NCBI RefSeq assembly: GCF_900116865.1
Contig: NZ_FPCD01000003.1
Span: 1-64,000, forward strand
Reading direction: 5' to 3'
Length of the DNA stretch: 64,000 nt
DNA from: Butyrivibrio sp. M55
Lineage (GTDB): Bacteria > Bacillota > Clostridia > Lachnospirales > Lachnospiraceae
Part shown: piece after piece, positions 62,877 to 64,000 of the stretch
Numbering within the stretch: position 1 is the stretch's first letter
Layout of the letters: each line of letters starts with the position of its first letter
The notes under the pieces: generated by a model
What the model was told of the DNA's origin: nothing
The model's input: the letters and a program-made list of their open reading frames with translations, nothing else
Databases searched by the model: none
Made by a program: the position numbers and the translations under genes

Positions 62877-62896
62877 TATTGTCATTTTATTGTCAC
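62877..62896 (+). mobile_element. 20-bp direct repeat, right copy
   Basis: TATTGTCATTTTATTGTCAC, identical to 54655-54674. It lies 58 bp outside the guaA stop codon, just inside the presumed right end of the element. Confidence 0.6.
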
Positions 62897-62954
62897 TACA
62901 CTTCCATACACCTCTCAAAGTCTTGTAAATACAGGCTTTGCAGAAACGCTGGTA

Positions 62955-64000
62955 TTATTCCAGTTCCACTGTTCCGGGCGGCTTAGAAGTGAGGTCATAC
63001 ATTACGCGGTTAACGCCCTTAACCTCATTGATGATTCTGCTCATGACTTTCTGGAGAACTTCGAAAGGAATCTCGGAAGCCTCGGCTGTCATGAAGTCTA
63101 CGGTCTCTACAGCGCGGAGAACGATTGCGTAATCGTAGGTTCTCTCATCACCCATAACGCCTACGGAGCGCATGTTTGAAAGCGCTGCAAAGTACTGATC
63201 GGGAAGCTTGGATAAACCGGCTGCCGCGATTTCTTCTCTATAGATGTAATCCGCATCCTGAACAATACGAACCTTATCGGCAGTAACTTCGCCGATAATA
63301 CGGATACCAAGTCCGGGTCCCGGGAAGGGCTGACGGAACACAAGATACTCGGGAAGTCCGAGCTCAAGTCCTGCCTTACGAACCTCATCTTTAAACAATG
63401 TCTTAAGGGGCTCAATGATTTCCTTGAAATCAACGAAATCAGGAAGTCCTCCTACATTGTGATGTGACTTGATAACGGCTGACTCACCGCCAAGTCCTGA
63501 TTCTACAACGTCAGGATATATTGTACCCTGTGCAAGGAAGTCAACTGCACCGATCTTCTTGGCCTCTTCCTCGAACACACGGATAAACTCTTCACCAATG
63601 ATCTTACGCTTGCGCTCAGGCTCTTCTACACCTGCAAGCTTTGCGTAATATCTGTCTGCCGCATTCACGCGGATAAAGTTGATGTCGAAGTTACCTTTCT
63701 CACCGAATACGCCTTCAACCTCATCACCTTCATTCTTACGAAGAAGTCCGTGATCTACGAATACGCATGTAAGCTGCTTACCGATTGCTTTAGCAAGGAG
63801 AGCTGCAAGAACAGATGAATCAACACCACCTGAAAGAGCAAGAAGCACCTTGCCGTCTCCAACCTTAGCCTTGATATCTTTAATTGTATTCTCTACGAAA
63901 GAATCCATTCTCCATGTACCTGCAGTCTCGCAGATATTTCTTACGAAGTTATGGAGAATCTCTTTGCCTTTAACTGTATGTAATACTTCGGGATGGAACT
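62955..64000 (-). CDS. guaA: GMP synthase (glutamine-hydrolysing), C-terminal part; 5' end beyond the window
   Basis: The frame is open to the window edge. Residues at the edge read [20 protein letters not shown], the end of the glutamine amidotransferase domain. The ATP-pyrophosphatase domain follows with the P-loop [15 protein letters not shown], and the dimerisation domain ends [20 protein letters not shown]. It makes GMP from XMP. The usual family ending is GTIEWE; here it is GTVELE at the element junction. It must be intact upstream for the cell to make GMP. Confidence 0.95.
   Translation of the reverse strand, partial: FHPEVLHTVKGKEILHNFVRNICETAGTWRMDSFVENTIKDIKAKVGDGKVLLALSGGVDSSVLAALLAKAIGKQLTCVFVDHGLLRKNEGDEVEGVFGEKGNFDINFIRVNAADRYYAKLAGVEEPERKRKIIGEEFIRVFEEEAKKIGAVDFLAQGTIYPDVVESGLGGESAVIKSHHNVGGLPDFVDFKEIIEPLKTLFKDEVRKAGLELGLPEYLVFRQPFPGPGLGIRIIGEVTADKVRIVQDADYIYREEIAAAGLSKLPDQYFAALSNMRSVGVMGDERTYDYAIVLRAVETVDFMTAEASEIPFEVLQKVMSRIINEVKGVNRVMYDLTSKPPGTVELE

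Larger units (their letters stand above)
54675..62960. mobile_element. integrative mobilizable element at the 3' end of guaA (approximate limits)
   Basis: A compact module: methyltransferase copy, Abi with AbiF-type RNA, VanZ, MobV relaxase with oriT-like hairpins, small conserved protein, RepA-like ATPase, MobC-like protein, tyrosine integrase, excisionase-like protein, divergent XRE repressor. The right edge abuts the guaA stop, a known integration target of ICE/IME integrases. There are no T4SS genes, so transfer needs a helper. The left boundary is inferred from the 20-bp direct repeat and is uncertain. Confidence 0.75.

Overview
The window looks like chromosomal DNA of a Lachnospiraceae bacterium, probably Butyrivibrio-like. 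The reasons are the 16S rRNA 5' end at the left edge, the cluster dnaX / YbaB / recR / galM / DUF5711, a Clostridia-type phosphofructokinase with a Lys in the PKTIDND motif, a Thermoanaerobacter-like secondary alcohol dehydrogenase, and many two-component and cyclic-di-GMP genes. The genus call is inference. Most genes lie on the minus strand.

Layout. 1-7 kb: 16S 5' end with a consensus promoter, then housekeeping genes (cvpA-like, DUF5711, galM, recR, ybaB, dnaX, pfkA) and tRNA-Ser(CGA). 7-16 kb: a zinc-ribbon membrane protein; a cupin / DUF6472-like / NUDIX operon that includes a 56-residue gene; a YARHG lipoprotein; an orphan Fe-S ASKHA activator; and a plus-strand trio (SPFH, TFIIB-type zinc ribbon, TPM domain) that resembles the Bacillus YdjI-YdjG-YdjH membrane-stress proteins. 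16-27 kb: two overlapping membrane diguanylate cyclases, a zinc ABC uptake operon, and a two-component system with its own lipoprotein. 27-32 kb: a broken MFS gene, a CobW GTPase with a structured leader, an alcohol dehydrogenase, a lipoprotein and an acyltransferase. 32-42 kb: a signalling block of two HD-GYP proteins, a receiver protein and a 1411-residue hybrid kinase. 42-51 kb: small metabolic and repair genes, two more two-component systems (one kinase lacks its ATPase domain), an ABC exporter with a double-length permease, TraX and GrpB.

51-63 kb is accessory DNA. It has a duplicated methyltransferase, an internally deleted adenosine deaminase and a PD-(D/E)XK-like gene. Next comes an integrative mobilizable element inserted at the 3' end of guaA: methyltransferase copy, AbiF-like protein with an AbiF-type leader RNA, VanZ, MobV relaxase with a likely oriT, RepA-like ATPase, MobC-like protein, tyrosine integrase, excisionase-like protein, XRE repressor with operators. 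guaA runs off the right edge.

The most unusual signal is a pair of gene-free, AT-rich arrays at 27751-28040 and 53827-54113. Each has four copies of CATATTAAA - about 17 nt - TTTAATATG at a near-constant 85-bp period. Taken the other way, each array has three 68-nt hairpins separated by 16-17 nt linkers. The outer 9-bp stem is conserved, the inner stem pairs change together, and the loops are unrelated in sequence. I know of no described element with this layout.
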